DNA of 64,000 nucleotides from Brevundimonas sp. (GTDB taxonomy: Bacteria > Pseudomonadota > Alphaproteobacteria > Caulobacterales > Caulobacteraceae): assembly GCF_013912005.1 (NCBI RefSeq), contig NZ_JACESB010000007.1, positions 1 through 64,000 on the forward strand, in the 5' to 3' direction. Every line of letters starts with the position of its first letter. The first letter of the stretch is position 1. The position numbers and the translations under genes were made by a program. Under the pieces are notes generated by a model that had not been told where the DNA came from, searched no databases, and saw nothing but the letters and a program-made list of their open reading frames with translations. Below are positions 44,441-52,915 of this stretch, one piece after another.

Positions 44441-45577
44441 ATGGCGCCGGGCCGGTTCCGCTTCGAGGGCTTTCTGCTCGACCCGCACGACCGCCAGCTG
44501 CGTCGGCACGATGAATCCGTCGAGCTGAACGCCCGCTATCTCGACGCCCTCGCCCTGCTGGTGCGCGAGCACGGCCGTCTGGTCTCCAAGGATCGTTTCC
44601 TGGAGGAGGTCTGGCGCGGCGTCCCGGTCACCGACGAGGCGCTGACGCAGTGCATCCGCACCCTGCGCCGGCAGCTCGGCGACGACGCCGGCCGGCCGCG
44701 CTTCATCGAGACCGTGCCCAAGCACGGCTACCGCTTCATCGCTGCGGTGGAGCGGGTTGACGAGGCCCCCGCCCCGGTCCCGTCGACCACAGCGTCGCCG
44801 CCCGCCGGACCGCCGGCCGCGGAGCGGATCGCCCCCGCGCCGCTGATCGCCCTGCTCGCGGCCGCGGGCATGGCCGGCGGCGGCGGCGCCGGGGTGCTGG
44901 GCGGGCTGCTCTACGGCTTCATCGGGGCCTCCCAGCCGCTGCAGGCGGGCATGGGGGCGGTGTCGATCCTGCTGGTGCTGATCTGCCTGACCGTCTTCGT
45001 GGGCCTGATCGGCGGTCTCGGCGTCGGGCTCGGCATCGCCTGGTCGGGCTTCGCCGCCGGCCGCCCGGGGCCGTGGAGCATCCTCGGCGGCGCCCTCGGC
45101 GGACTGGTGGTCGGCGCCGCGGTCAAGCTGGTGGCCGGCGACGCCTTCAGCCTGCTGTTCGGGCAGACGCCGGGGAACATCACCGGCGCGCCCGAGGGGG
45201 CCCTGCTGGGCGCGGCGGTGGGCGTGGGGGCTTGGCTGGCGAACCGCGGCCCGGACGCCCTGCGCCTGCGTCGCAGCGTGACCGCGGCGGCCCTCGCGGG
45301 GGGCGCGGCGGGAGCCGTCATCCCGCTGACGGGCGGGGCCCTGATGGGCGGCAGTCTGGCGCAGCTGGCCGGCCGCTTCCCCGGATCGCGCCTGCGCCTC
45401 GACCAGATCGGCGCGCTGGTCGGGGAGACGGGCTACGGCCCGGTCAGCCAGAGCCTGACCGGCGCCCTGGAAGGCGCCCTGTTCAGCGCCTGCCTCGTGG
45501 CGGCGATGATCCTCGCCCGGCGCGCCCTGCACGGCGACGGCTGGCGCGCCCTGCTGCGCCCCACCCCGGTCGACTAG
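44441..45577 (+). CDS. ToxR/CadC-type winged helix fused to a multi-span membrane domain
   Basis: A 378-residue protein. Residues 1 to about 105 are an OmpR/PhoB-type winged helix (LNARYLDALALLVREHGRLV, VPVTDEALTQCIRTLRRQL, FIETVPKHGYRFIA), as in CadC and ToxR. A Pro-rich linker (about 108-130) leads to a glycine-rich, very hydrophobic domain of six or more helices (about 130-370, with GGGLGGLLYGFIG-like and GGALGGLVVGAAVKLVAG-like repeats). CadC-type proteins normally have one helix and a periplasmic sensor; here the sensor would be a polytopic membrane domain. Its stop shares CTAG with lpxB. Confidence 0.8.
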   Translation: MAPGRFRFEGFLLDPHDRQLRRHDESVELNARYLDALALLVREHGRLVSKDRFLEEVWRGVPVTDEALTQCIRTLRRQLGDDAGRPRFIETVPKHGYRFIAAVERVDEAPAPVPSTTASPPAGPPAAERIAPAPLIALLAAAGMAGGGGAGVLGGLLYGFIGASQPLQAGMGAVSILLVLICLTVFVGLIGGLGVGLGIAWSGFAAGRPGPWSILGGALGGLVVGAAVKLVAGDAFSLLFGQTPGNITGAPEGALLGAAVGVGAWLANRGPDALRLRRSVTAAALAGGAAGAVIPLTGGALMGGSLAQLAGRFPGSRLRLDQIGALVGETGYGPVSQSLTGALEGALFSACLVAAMILARRALHGDGWRALLRPTPVD

Positions 45578-46749
45578 AGGGTCCGGCCGGACTTCTGGCG
45601 GATCACCGCGAGCACCGCATCGGCGGCGATCTCCGACGGATGGCGGCCCTCGCGCCCCATCAGGTCGAGGGCCCGGGTCTGGCGGATCGCCTGCGCCCGC
45701 CGCGCCTCCGGATCGCCGAGCAGCCGGGCGGCCTCCGCGGCCAGCTTCTCCGGCGTCGCATCCTTCTGGATCAGCTCCCGGGCGATCTCCTCGTCCGCCG
45801 CGTGGTTGAACAGCGTCGCGTACTTGCCCGTGAAGAACGGCTTCATGATCGCGTAGCTGAGCGGCTGGAAGCGGTAGCTGATGACCATGGGCGCGCCGGC
45901 CAGCGCCAGTTCGGAGGAGACCGTGCCGCTGGTGGCGAGCGCGACCGTGGCCGCCAGCATGGCGTCGTACTTCTCCGCCTCCTGCACCAGGTGGACCCGA
46001 AACGGCCAGGAGGCCACGCGGCCGGCGACCTCCCCGACCACCGGGCCCGCCGCCACCACGGCGATCTCCAGCGCCGGATCGCCCTGGCGCAGCCGCGCCA
46101 CCGCGCCCTCGTACACCGGCGTCATCAGCCGGATCTCCGACGGCCGGCTGCCGGGCAGGACCAGCAGCAGATCGGCGTCCGCATCGATCCCCCGCTCGGC
46201 CCGGAAGCGGGCCGGATCCGCGGCGCTCATGTCCACGTGCAGGGCCTGGGAGCCGACCACGGTCGTCGGCAGCCCCTCGCGCTCGAACCAGGGCGCGTCG
46301 AAGGCGTAGAGGGCCAGCAGGTGGTCGACGCTGTCGGCGAGGGTCTTCGCCCGCCCCGGCCGGGACGCCCAGACCTGGGGGCCGACGTACTTGATCAGCG
46401 GCACGTCAGGCAGGGCGGCGCGGATCGCCCGGGCGACCCGGATGGTGAAGCCCCAGCTGTCGATCAGCACGACCGCATCGGGCGCCTCGGAAACGGCGAG
46501 GGCGGCGGTGTCGGCGACCCGCCGCTTCACCGCGCCGTACGCCTTCAGCCCCTCCAGCCAGCCGAGGACGGAGAGCTCGCGGATGTCGAACGGGCTGGCC
46601 ACGCCCTCGGCCGCCATCTTGGCCCCGCCCACGCCGACAAAGGCGATGTCGTCCCCCAGCCGGGCCTTCAGCGCACGGGCCAGGCCGGCCCCGAGGTCGT
46701 CCCCCGAGGCCTCGGCGGCGACCAGCATGATCTTCAGCGGCCGGCTCAC
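45574..46749 (-). CDS. lpxB: lipid-A-disaccharide synthase
   Basis: Joins UDP-2,3-diacylglucosamine and lipid X in lipid A synthesis. It has 391 residues: VAAEASGDDLGAGLARAL, IKYVGPQVWASRPGRAKTL, LPGSRPSEI and SGTVSSELALAGAPMVISY are family blocks. GTG start at 46749 overlaps the lpxI stop; the next block begins with lpxI. Confidence 0.96.
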   Translation of the reverse strand: MSRPLKIMLVAAEASGDDLGAGLARALKARLGDDIAFVGVGGAKMAAEGVASPFDIRELSVLGWLEGLKAYGAVKRRVADTAALAVSEAPDAVVLIDSWGFTIRVARAIRAALPDVPLIKYVGPQVWASRPGRAKTLADSVDHLLALYAFDAPWFEREGLPTTVVGSQALHVDMSAADPARFRAERGIDADADLLLVLPGSRPSEIRLMTPVYEGAVARLRQGDPALEIAVVAAGPVVGEVAGRVASWPFRVHLVQEAEKYDAMLAATVALATSGTVSSELALAGAPMVISYRFQPLSYAIMKPFFTGKYATLFNHAADEEIARELIQKDATPEKLAAEAARLLGDPEARRAQAIRQTRALDLMGREGRHPSEIAADAVLAVIRQKSGRTL

Positions 46750-47579
46750 CGGGTCTCGCCCCAGACGTAGAGGCCCAGCCGGTCGGCCGCCGCAATGATC
46801 GCGGGCCGGTCGATGACGATCAGCTTGCCGGCGATCCCGGCGACCCCGGCCAGACCCGCCGCCGCCGCCAGCTCGACCGTGCGGGCCCCGATGACCGGCA
46901 TGTCGACCCGCAGGTCCTGGATCGGCTTCGGCGCCTTGGCGAGGGCGCCCTTCGGCGCGCCCGGCGCGCCGCGCAGGTCCGCCGGCAGGCCGGCCACGCG
47001 CATCAGCATCGCGTCCGTGCCCTCCTGCGCCTCGACCGCCAGCACCAGGCCTTCGCACACGACGGCCCCCTGGCCGATGTCCAGTTCGCCTGACTTTTCC
47101 GCTACATGCAGCGCCTTCCTGAGATCGGAAAGCTGCTCCGCCGTCGGCTGCAGGGCGCCGAGCGCGCCGGCGGGGAGGGTTTCGCCGCCGAGGATGTCGT
47201 CCGCCCCTTCGACCGCGAAGCCTTCCGCCTCGAACACCGACAGGATCTTGCGCAGCAGGGCGTCGTCCCCCTGGCTGGCCGCCTTGATGATGCCGGGGAG
47301 CAGGGTCGCGCCCTTGAAGTCGGGCTTCAGGGTGCGGAAGTCCGGCCGGTTGACCATGCCGGCGAGGCAGACCGCCCGGCAGTCGGCCTTCTTCATCGCC
47401 GAGAGAATGCGGCCGATCTCCGCCATGCCGGCGTCGATGCCCGGATAATGGGCGAGATGCGGGTCGGCGAAGCCGGCGAGCCGGACCACGAACACGGGCC
47501 GTCCCTCGGCCTCGCAGCGGGCGGCGACGGACAGCGGCAGGGCGCCGCCGCCGGCGATCAGGCCCAGCTTGCCGCTCAT
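46746..47579 (-). CDS. lpxI: UDP-2,3-diacylglucosamine pyrophosphatase LpxI (DUF1009)
   Basis: Hydrolyses UDP-2,3-diacylglucosamine to lipid X. This is LpxI, the alphaproteobacterial replacement of LpxH: 277 residues, LGLIAGGGALPLSVA at the N terminus, GRILSAMKKADCRAVCLAG and QEGTDAMLMRV in the C-terminal domain. It is coupled to lpxA and lpxB by ATGA and GTGA overlaps. Confidence 0.95.
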   Translation of the reverse strand: MSGKLGLIAGGGALPLSVAARCEAEGRPVFVVRLAGFADPHLAHYPGIDAGMAEIGRILSAMKKADCRAVCLAGMVNRPDFRTLKPDFKGATLLPGIIKAASQGDDALLRKILSVFEAEGFAVEGADDILGGETLPAGALGALQPTAEQLSDLRKALHVAEKSGELDIGQGAVVCEGLVLAVEAQEGTDAMLMRVAGLPADLRGAPGAPKGALAKAPKPIQDLRVDMPVIGARTVELAAAAGLAGVAGIAGKLIVIDRPAIIAAADRLGLYVWGETR

Positions 47580-48364
47580 TGTTCCGGCAGACACAGCGGC
47601 CGCCGGCCGCCGTCGCGGATGAAGGCGACGATGTCCATGATCTCCGGCAGATCGGCGTAGCCCGCCTCGACGGCGTCCAGCCGCTCGGCGAAGGGCGCGT
47701 CGTCGCGCTCGAACAGGTCGCGATAGGCGGCCAGCAGGCGGCGGATGGCGTCCTTGCCGTAGCCCTTGCGCTTCAGCCCGACCAGGTTGAGCCCGTGCAG
47801 GCTGGCGTGATTGCCCCAGGCCGAGCCGTAGGGGATGACGTCGCGGGTCACCGCCGCCAGACCGCCGACGATCGCCCCCTGCCCCACCCGGCCGAACTGG
47901 TGCACCGCGCACAGGCCGCCGAGGAAGACCCGGCTGCCGACGCGCGAATGGCCGCCAAGCGTGGCGTGGTTGGCCATGGTCACGTGGTCGCCGACGATGG
48001 CGTCGTGGCCCACGTGGGCGCCCGTCATGAACAGGCCGTTCGAGCCGATCGTCGTCAGCTTGCGGTCGCCGGGCGTGCCGCGGTTGAAGGTGCAATGCTC
48101 GCGCACGACGTTGTCGGCGCCGATCTCCAGCCGCACCGGCTCGCCCTTGTAGCCGCCGTGCTGCGGGTCGCCGCCGATGACGCTGAAGGGGTGGATGACG
48201 GTGCGCGGCCCGACAGTGGTGTCCTGCTGAACCACCACATGGCTGACCAGCCGCACGCCCTCCGACAGGATCACGCCCGGCCCGACCGTGCACCAGGGGC
48301 CGATCTCGACGCCGTCGGCGAGCTCCGCCTTCGCGTCGACGGTGGCGGTGGGATGGATGCTCAC
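47576..48364 (-). CDS. lpxA: UDP-N-acetylglucosamine O-acyltransferase
   Basis: First acylation of lipid A synthesis. It has 262 residues from the GTG at 48364: a left-handed beta-helix of hexapeptide repeats (IGPWCTVGPGVILSEGV, VIGGDPQHGGYKGEPVR) with GLFMTGAHVGHDAIVG and VFLGGLCAVHQFGRVGQG, then a helical C-terminal end. Confidence 0.97.
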   Translation of the reverse strand: MSIHPTATVDAKAELADGVEIGPWCTVGPGVILSEGVRLVSHVVVQQDTTVGPRTVIHPFSVIGGDPQHGGYKGEPVRLEIGADNVVREHCTFNRGTPGDRKLTTIGSNGLFMTGAHVGHDAIVGDHVTMANHATLGGHSRVGSRVFLGGLCAVHQFGRVGQGAIVGGLAAVTRDVIPYGSAWGNHASLHGLNLVGLKRKGYGKDAIRRLLAAYRDLFERDDAPFAERLDAVEAGYADLPEIMDIVAFIRDGGRRPLCLPEQ

Positions 48365-48825
48365 GCCGCCGGCTCCGCCACTGTGACCACCATGGCCATG
48401 AACTCGGCCTCGGCCGCCAGCTTGCCGTCGATGAAGGTCTCGCCCCGGAACTTGAAGGCGTCGCCCCGCGCCTTGGTCACCTTCACCTCCATGCGCAGCT
48501 GGTCGCCCGGCCGCGCCGGCTTGCGGAAGCGCACGCCGTCGATGGACATGAACATGATCACCTTGCCCTCGACCGACACGTCCAGCGTCTTGGACATCAG
48601 CAGGGCCCCGGTCTGGGCCATGGCCTCGACGATCAGCACGCCCGGCATCACCGGATCGATCGGGAAGTGGCCGGGGAAGAAGGGCTCGTTGTGGCTGACG
48701 TTCTTGATGCCGACGATGGAGGTGTTGGCGACGAAATCCTCGGCCTTGTCGATGAGCAGGAAGGGATACCGGTGCGGCAGCCGCCGCATCACCTCGGCGT
48801 AGTCGATCTTTCCGTCGTCGCTCAT
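48361..48825 (-). CDS. fabZ: 3-hydroxyacyl-[acyl-carrier-protein] dehydratase
   Basis: Hot-dog-fold dehydratase of fatty acid synthesis, 154 residues. LPHRYPFLLIDKAED (catalytic His) and NEPFFPGHFPIDPVMPGVLIVEAMAQ (catalytic Glu) are present. It sits between lpxD and lpxA, sharing the hydroxyacyl-ACP pool. Confidence 0.97.
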   Translation of the reverse strand: MSDDGKIDYAEVMRRLPHRYPFLLIDKAEDFVANTSIVGIKNVSHNEPFFPGHFPIDPVMPGVLIVEAMAQTGALLMSKTLDVSVEGKVIMFMSIDGVRFRKPARPGDQLRMEVKVTKARGDAFKFRGETFIDGKLAAEAEFMAMVVTVAEPAA

Positions 48826-49838
48826 TCGTCCGTCTTTCCCGCGCGGGCCTTTGCGGACGCCTGTTTGGACACCCAGACGGTCTCGCGCAAGAACTGACGC
48901 AGGGGCCGGGCCGGATAGCCGGACCAGGTTTCGCCCGGCGGGATGTCGGACAGCACGCCTGCGCCGGCCGCCACGCGGGCCCCCGCGCCGATGGCGATGT
49001 GGTCGCCGACGCCGGCCTTGCCGCCGAAGACGGCGCCATCCCCGACCTTGACCGACCCCGCGATGCCGGTGTGCCCCGCCAGCAGGCAGTTCCGGCCGAT
49101 GACGCAGTTGTGGCCGATCATCACCAGGTTATCGATCTTGGTGTTCTCGCCGATCACGGTGTCGTCGTAGGCCCCGCGATCGATGCAGCTGTTGGCGCCG
49201 ACGGTCACGCCGTCCTGCAGGATCACCCGGCCGAGCTGGGGGATGTCGATCGGCCCCCCGGCCGATCCCGCCGCGCCGAAGCCGGGTTCGCCGATCCGGG
49301 CCCCGGCGTACAGTTTCACCCGGTCGCCGACCAGGGCGCAGGCGATGCTGACGTTGGGGCCGATGCGGCAGTCGCGGCCGATCTGCACGCCGGGCCCGAT
49401 GACCGTGTTCGCGCCGATGCGCGTGCCGCGGCCGATGCGGGCGCCCCGCCCGATCACCACGCCGGGATCGGCGACGACGCTGTCGTCCTCGGCCGCTTCC
49501 GCCAGCGGAATGGCCGTCATTTCGAGAGGCTGGTGCAGGAGGGCCGAGGCGCGCGCCCAGGCGGCCTGCGGCTCACGGGACACCACCACCGCAGCGGCCG
49601 CCGGGGCCGCCTCGACGGCGGCGGCCGGCAGGATCAGGCAGCCGGCGGCGGTCGCCCCCACCTGGTCGAGGAAGCGCCGGTCGGCCAGGAAGGCGACGTC
49701 GGCCGGGCCGGCGACCGCCAGCGGCGCCACGGCGGAGACGATCCGGTCTCCGCCGCGCGCGACCTCCGCCCCGATCCGCTCCGCGAGCTCGTCGACGCGC
49801 CGCGCCGGCAGGCTTTCGAAGAAACGCGGATCGGGCAC
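48822..49838 (-). CDS. lpxD: UDP-3-O-(3-hydroxymyristoyl)glucosamine N-acyltransferase
   Basis: N-acylates the lipid A precursor. It has 338 residues: an N-terminal uridine-binding domain (1 to about 110, VAPLAVAGPADVAFLADRRF) and a long hexapeptide beta-helix (IGRGTRIGANTVIGPGVQIG, IGHNCVIGRNCLLAGHTGIA), ending in a helix. Eleven bases downstream of the ompH gene. Confidence 0.96.
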   Translation of the reverse strand: MPDPRFFESLPARRVDELAERIGAEVARGGDRIVSAVAPLAVAGPADVAFLADRRFLDQVGATAAGCLILPAAAVEAAPAAAAVVVSREPQAAWARASALLHQPLEMTAIPLAEAAEDDSVVADPGVVIGRGARIGRGTRIGANTVIGPGVQIGRDCRIGPNVSIACALVGDRVKLYAGARIGEPGFGAAGSAGGPIDIPQLGRVILQDGVTVGANSCIDRGAYDDTVIGENTKIDNLVMIGHNCVIGRNCLLAGHTGIAGSVKVGDGAVFGGKAGVGDHIAIGAGARVAAGAGVLSDIPPGETWSGYPARPLRQFLRETVWVSKQASAKARAGKTDE

Positions 49839-49848
49839 GGTGCGTCGA

Positions 49849-50436
49849 TTACTGCTGCTGCTGAACCGGGACCGGCATGCGGTTGAACGCCGGCAGGCTC
49901 GGGACCTGGCTGTTCAGGCGCTGGAGGACGAGTTCGCTGATGTCCATCTCGGGGTTCAGCTGGAACACCTCGGCGCGGTTCAGGAGGATGCTGCAGCCGC
50001 GCTCCTGGTAGACCGCCGCAACGATCGGATCGGCGGCGGCGGCGAGGGCCCGGCGCTGCACGAACTCCGTGTACTCGAGCTCCTGCACGCGCGTCTGGCG
50101 CAGTTGCTGGTATTCGGTATAGCGCTGCTGAAGCGCGCCGGCGCGCTGCTGGCGCTCGGCCTCGGACAGGCTGGCGCCGCTGGTCTCCAGCGCCTGGCCT
50201 TCGGTTTCGATCGCCTGCTGGTACGGCGCCAGTTCGCCGGCCACTTCCTGCTGCAGCTGCTGCAGGCGGGAGGCCAGACCCTGGCCGGCCGTCGAACGGC
50301 CGAAGACGCCCTGCAGGTTGAGGACGCACAGGCCCGGAATGGGCGCGCCGTGACGGAGCTGCTGCGCTTCCTGGGCCTGGGCGGTTCCGGCCAGGGCCAT
50401 GGCGGCGAGGGCCGCGCCGATGGTGAGGATTTTCAT
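49849..50436 (-). CDS. OmpH/Skp family periplasmic chaperone
   Basis: Small periplasmic chaperone for outer-membrane proteins, 195 residues. The signal peptide ends ALAGTAQAQ (about 22). The rest is the Skp tentacle fold: LCVLNLQGVFGRSTAGQGL and a long helical hairpin (LASRLQQLQQEVAGEL, QQRYTEYQQLRQTRVQE), then GCSILLNRAEVFQL. Between bamA and lpxD, the usual place. Confidence 0.93.
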   Translation of the reverse strand: MKILTIGAALAAMALAGTAQAQEAQQLRHGAPIPGLCVLNLQGVFGRSTAGQGLASRLQQLQQEVAGELAPYQQAIETEGQALETSGASLSEAERQQRAGALQQRYTEYQQLRQTRVQELEYTEFVQRRALAAAADPIVAAVYQERGCSILLNRAEVFQLNPEMDISELVLQRLNSQVPSLPAFNRMPVPVQQQQ

Positions 50437-50476
50437 GGGTAGTCTGCCTGTTTGACGGACCCTGCGGGCCGCGTGC

Positions 50477-52915
50477 CTAGAACTGGGTGGAAGTCGAGAA
50501 GCGGAAGGTCTCGGTCTTGTCGTAGTCTTCCTTGCCGAGAATGTGGCTGAGGTCGAAGCGGATCGGCCCCATCGGGGAGCGCCAGTGGATGCTGACGCCT
50601 GCGGAGGCGCGAAGCGCCAGTTCGTCGACGATGTTGGAGTCCGGCAGCCCCTGCGAGTTGACCGTGTAGCGATCGTCAAGCAGGCCCAGCGTCCCGACGT
50701 CGGCGAACAGGGAGGTGCGGATGCCGTACTCTTCCGGGAGACCGTTGGGGACGGTGAGCTCCAGGGTGCCGATGGCGTAGAAGTTGCCGCCGAGGGCGTC
50801 CGTCGTGGTCAGATCCCGCGGTCCCATGCCGGCGGTCTCGAAGCCGCGGAAGCTGTTGCCGCCCTTGAAGAAGCGGTCGTTGATCCGGATCGGATCGCCG
50901 CCCCAGCCGGTGACGTAGCCGGTCGAGGCGCTGGCGCTGACCACCCACTCCGGCGAAATCCCCCAGTAGGCCGACACGTCCGCCTCGGTGCGCACATAGT
51001 TCACGTCGCCGCCGATGCCGGCGAAGTCCTGGCGCAGGGAGCCGGTCCATCCCCGCGTCGGGCGAACGGGATCGTTCCGCCGGTCGACGAACAGGGTGTA
51101 GCCGGCCGAGGAATTGAGGAAGGACCCGACCTGGTCGCACAGGGCGTTGGAGCCCGAGCCGCTGGCGCCGCAGTAGTTCGTGGGAACGATGATCTCGTCG
51201 CTCTTCAGGAAGTAGCGCGTGCTGAGCAGGGTGTAGCCGTTCAGCGGGTACGAGAGACGCAGGCCGCCGCCAGTCGAGCGGTAGTCGTACGACGAGTACT
51301 CGCTGAGGTCGTAGCGCGAGTGGAAGGCGTCGAAGCCCGCGCGCAGATCGCGGCCGAGGAATCTCGGCTCGGTGAAGCGGAAGTCGATCTGTTGGCGCAG
51401 CGAGCCCCATTCCAGCCGCGCCACCACGTTCTGGCCGCGCCCGCGGAAGTTCCGCTCGGTCACGCCGAGGTTGACGACGAAGGAGTCGACGGAGCTGAAG
51501 CCGGCGCCCACGGAGAGCTCGCCGGTCGGCTGCTCGGTCACGGTGACGTTGACGACCGAGCGATCAGGGGCGGAGCCGCGCGCCTCCTCCACGGTGACGT
51601 CCTTGAAGAAGCCCAGGCCGCGCAGGTTGTTGCGCGAGCGCTCCAGCAGGGTCCGGTTGAAGGCGTCGCCCTCGCTGAGCATCATCTCCCGGCGGATCAC
51701 GTGGTCGAGGGTGCGGGTGTTGCCGACGACGTTGATGCGATCGACGTAGACCCGCTGGCCCTCACGGATGTTGAAGGTCACGTCGACCGTGTCGGTCTCC
51801 GGATTGGCCCGGTAGTTCGGCTCGATCTCGACGAAGGCGTAACCGGCCGAACCGGCCGCGAAGGTCAGGGCGTCGACGGCCGACTCGATCTTGTCGCTCT
51901 CGTAGAGGTCGCCCTCGCGGATCGGCAGCAGGAGACGCAGGAAGTCGGCGTTGAGCCGGTCGTTTTCGGTGACCACCTCGACCTTGCCGAAGTTGTAGCG
52001 GTCGCCTTCGTCCAGCGTCAGGGTGATGGCGAACGAGCCGTCGTCCGGCGCCAGTTCGCTGATCGCCGACACGACCCGGAAGTCATAGTAGCCGCGGTTG
52101 GTGTAGAATTTCCGCAGCTGCTCGCGGTCGTAGTCCAGCCGGTTCGGGTCGTAGTTGTCGTTGCTGGTGAACAGCCGCCACCACTGCGACTGCTTGGTGA
52201 CCATCACCTCGCGCAGGTCGTTGTCCGGGAAGGCCTCGTTGCCGAGGAAGGTGATGGCGCGAACGCCGGTCTCCGGCCCCTCGTCGATCTCGAACACCAC
52301 GTCGACGCGGTTCTGCTCCAGCTGGACGATCTTCGGCGTCACGGTCGCCGAAATGCGGCCCGAGAGCCGGTACAGCTCGACGATCTTGCCGACGTCCTCC
52401 TGCACCCGGGCCCGGGTGTAGATCCCGCGGGGACGGAGGGTGACCTCCTCCTCCAGCTTGTCGTCCCCGACGGCGCTGTTCCCCTCGAACACGACCTGGT
52501 TGATGATCGGGTTCTCGACGATCTCGACCACCAGGTCGCCGTTGGGCTGCACGCCCAGTTGCACGTCGGCGAACAGCTGCGTCCGGGTCAGGGTGCGGAC
52601 CGCCACGTCCAGCACGGCCGGATCGACCGCGTCCCCGGGCTGGATCGGGAGGTAGGACAGGACCGTCGTCTGGTCGATGCGCTGGTTGCCCCGCACCAGG
52701 ATGCGGTTGACACGGAGCTGCTCGGGGGCCGCCGGGGCGGTCTGGACGGGCTCGGCCGCCGCCGGATCGGGCGGGGTCTGCGCCAGCGCAGGGCCGGCCA
52801 GACCGGCGGCGACAGCCAGGGCCAGCAGGCTGGGGCTCGCGGCGCGGGCGAAACGAAGGGCGGACGCGTCTTTTCGGATCATGCGGGGAACCATCGGGGG
52901 CTGGCGTCGGCTCAT
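50477..52915 (-). CDS. bamA: outer membrane protein assembly factor BamA
   Basis: Central beta-barrel of the BAM complex, 812 residues. After a long signal segment (about 1-45), five POTRA domains run to about 440 (ILVRGNQRIDQTTVLSYL, VVFEGNSAVGDDKLEEEV, INVVGNTRTLDHVIRREMM), then the barrel with FKGGNSFRGFETAGMGPRD (the VRGF-type motif) and the C-terminal aromatic F in FSTSTQF. Start: ATG at 52915 overlaps the rseP stop; two ATGs 21 and 33 bases later are alternatives. Confidence 0.96.
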   Translation of the reverse strand: MSRRQPPMVPRMIRKDASALRFARAASPSLLALAVAAGLAGPALAQTPPDPAAAEPVQTAPAAPEQLRVNRILVRGNQRIDQTTVLSYLPIQPGDAVDPAVLDVAVRTLTRTQLFADVQLGVQPNGDLVVEIVENPIINQVVFEGNSAVGDDKLEEEVTLRPRGIYTRARVQEDVGKIVELYRLSGRISATVTPKIVQLEQNRVDVVFEIDEGPETGVRAITFLGNEAFPDNDLREVMVTKQSQWWRLFTSNDNYDPNRLDYDREQLRKFYTNRGYYDFRVVSAISELAPDDGSFAITLTLDEGDRYNFGKVEVVTENDRLNADFLRLLLPIREGDLYESDKIESAVDALTFAAGSAGYAFVEIEPNYRANPETDTVDVTFNIREGQRVYVDRINVVGNTRTLDHVIRREMMLSEGDAFNRTLLERSRNNLRGLGFFKDVTVEEARGSAPDRSVVNVTVTEQPTGELSVGAGFSSVDSFVVNLGVTERNFRGRGQNVVARLEWGSLRQQIDFRFTEPRFLGRDLRAGFDAFHSRYDLSEYSSYDYRSTGGGLRLSYPLNGYTLLSTRYFLKSDEIIVPTNYCGASGSGSNALCDQVGSFLNSSAGYTLFVDRRNDPVRPTRGWTGSLRQDFAGIGGDVNYVRTEADVSAYWGISPEWVVSASASTGYVTGWGGDPIRINDRFFKGGNSFRGFETAGMGPRDLTTTDALGGNFYAIGTLELTVPNGLPEEYGIRTSLFADVGTLGLLDDRYTVNSQGLPDSNIVDELALRASAGVSIHWRSPMGPIRFDLSHILGKEDYDKTETFRFSTSTQF

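Noticed and set aside
45073-46770. A 565-codon plus-strand frame spanning the winged-helix gene end and lpxB
   Set aside because: Extremely Arg/Gly/His-rich shadow without motifs; both overlapped genes are clear in other frames.
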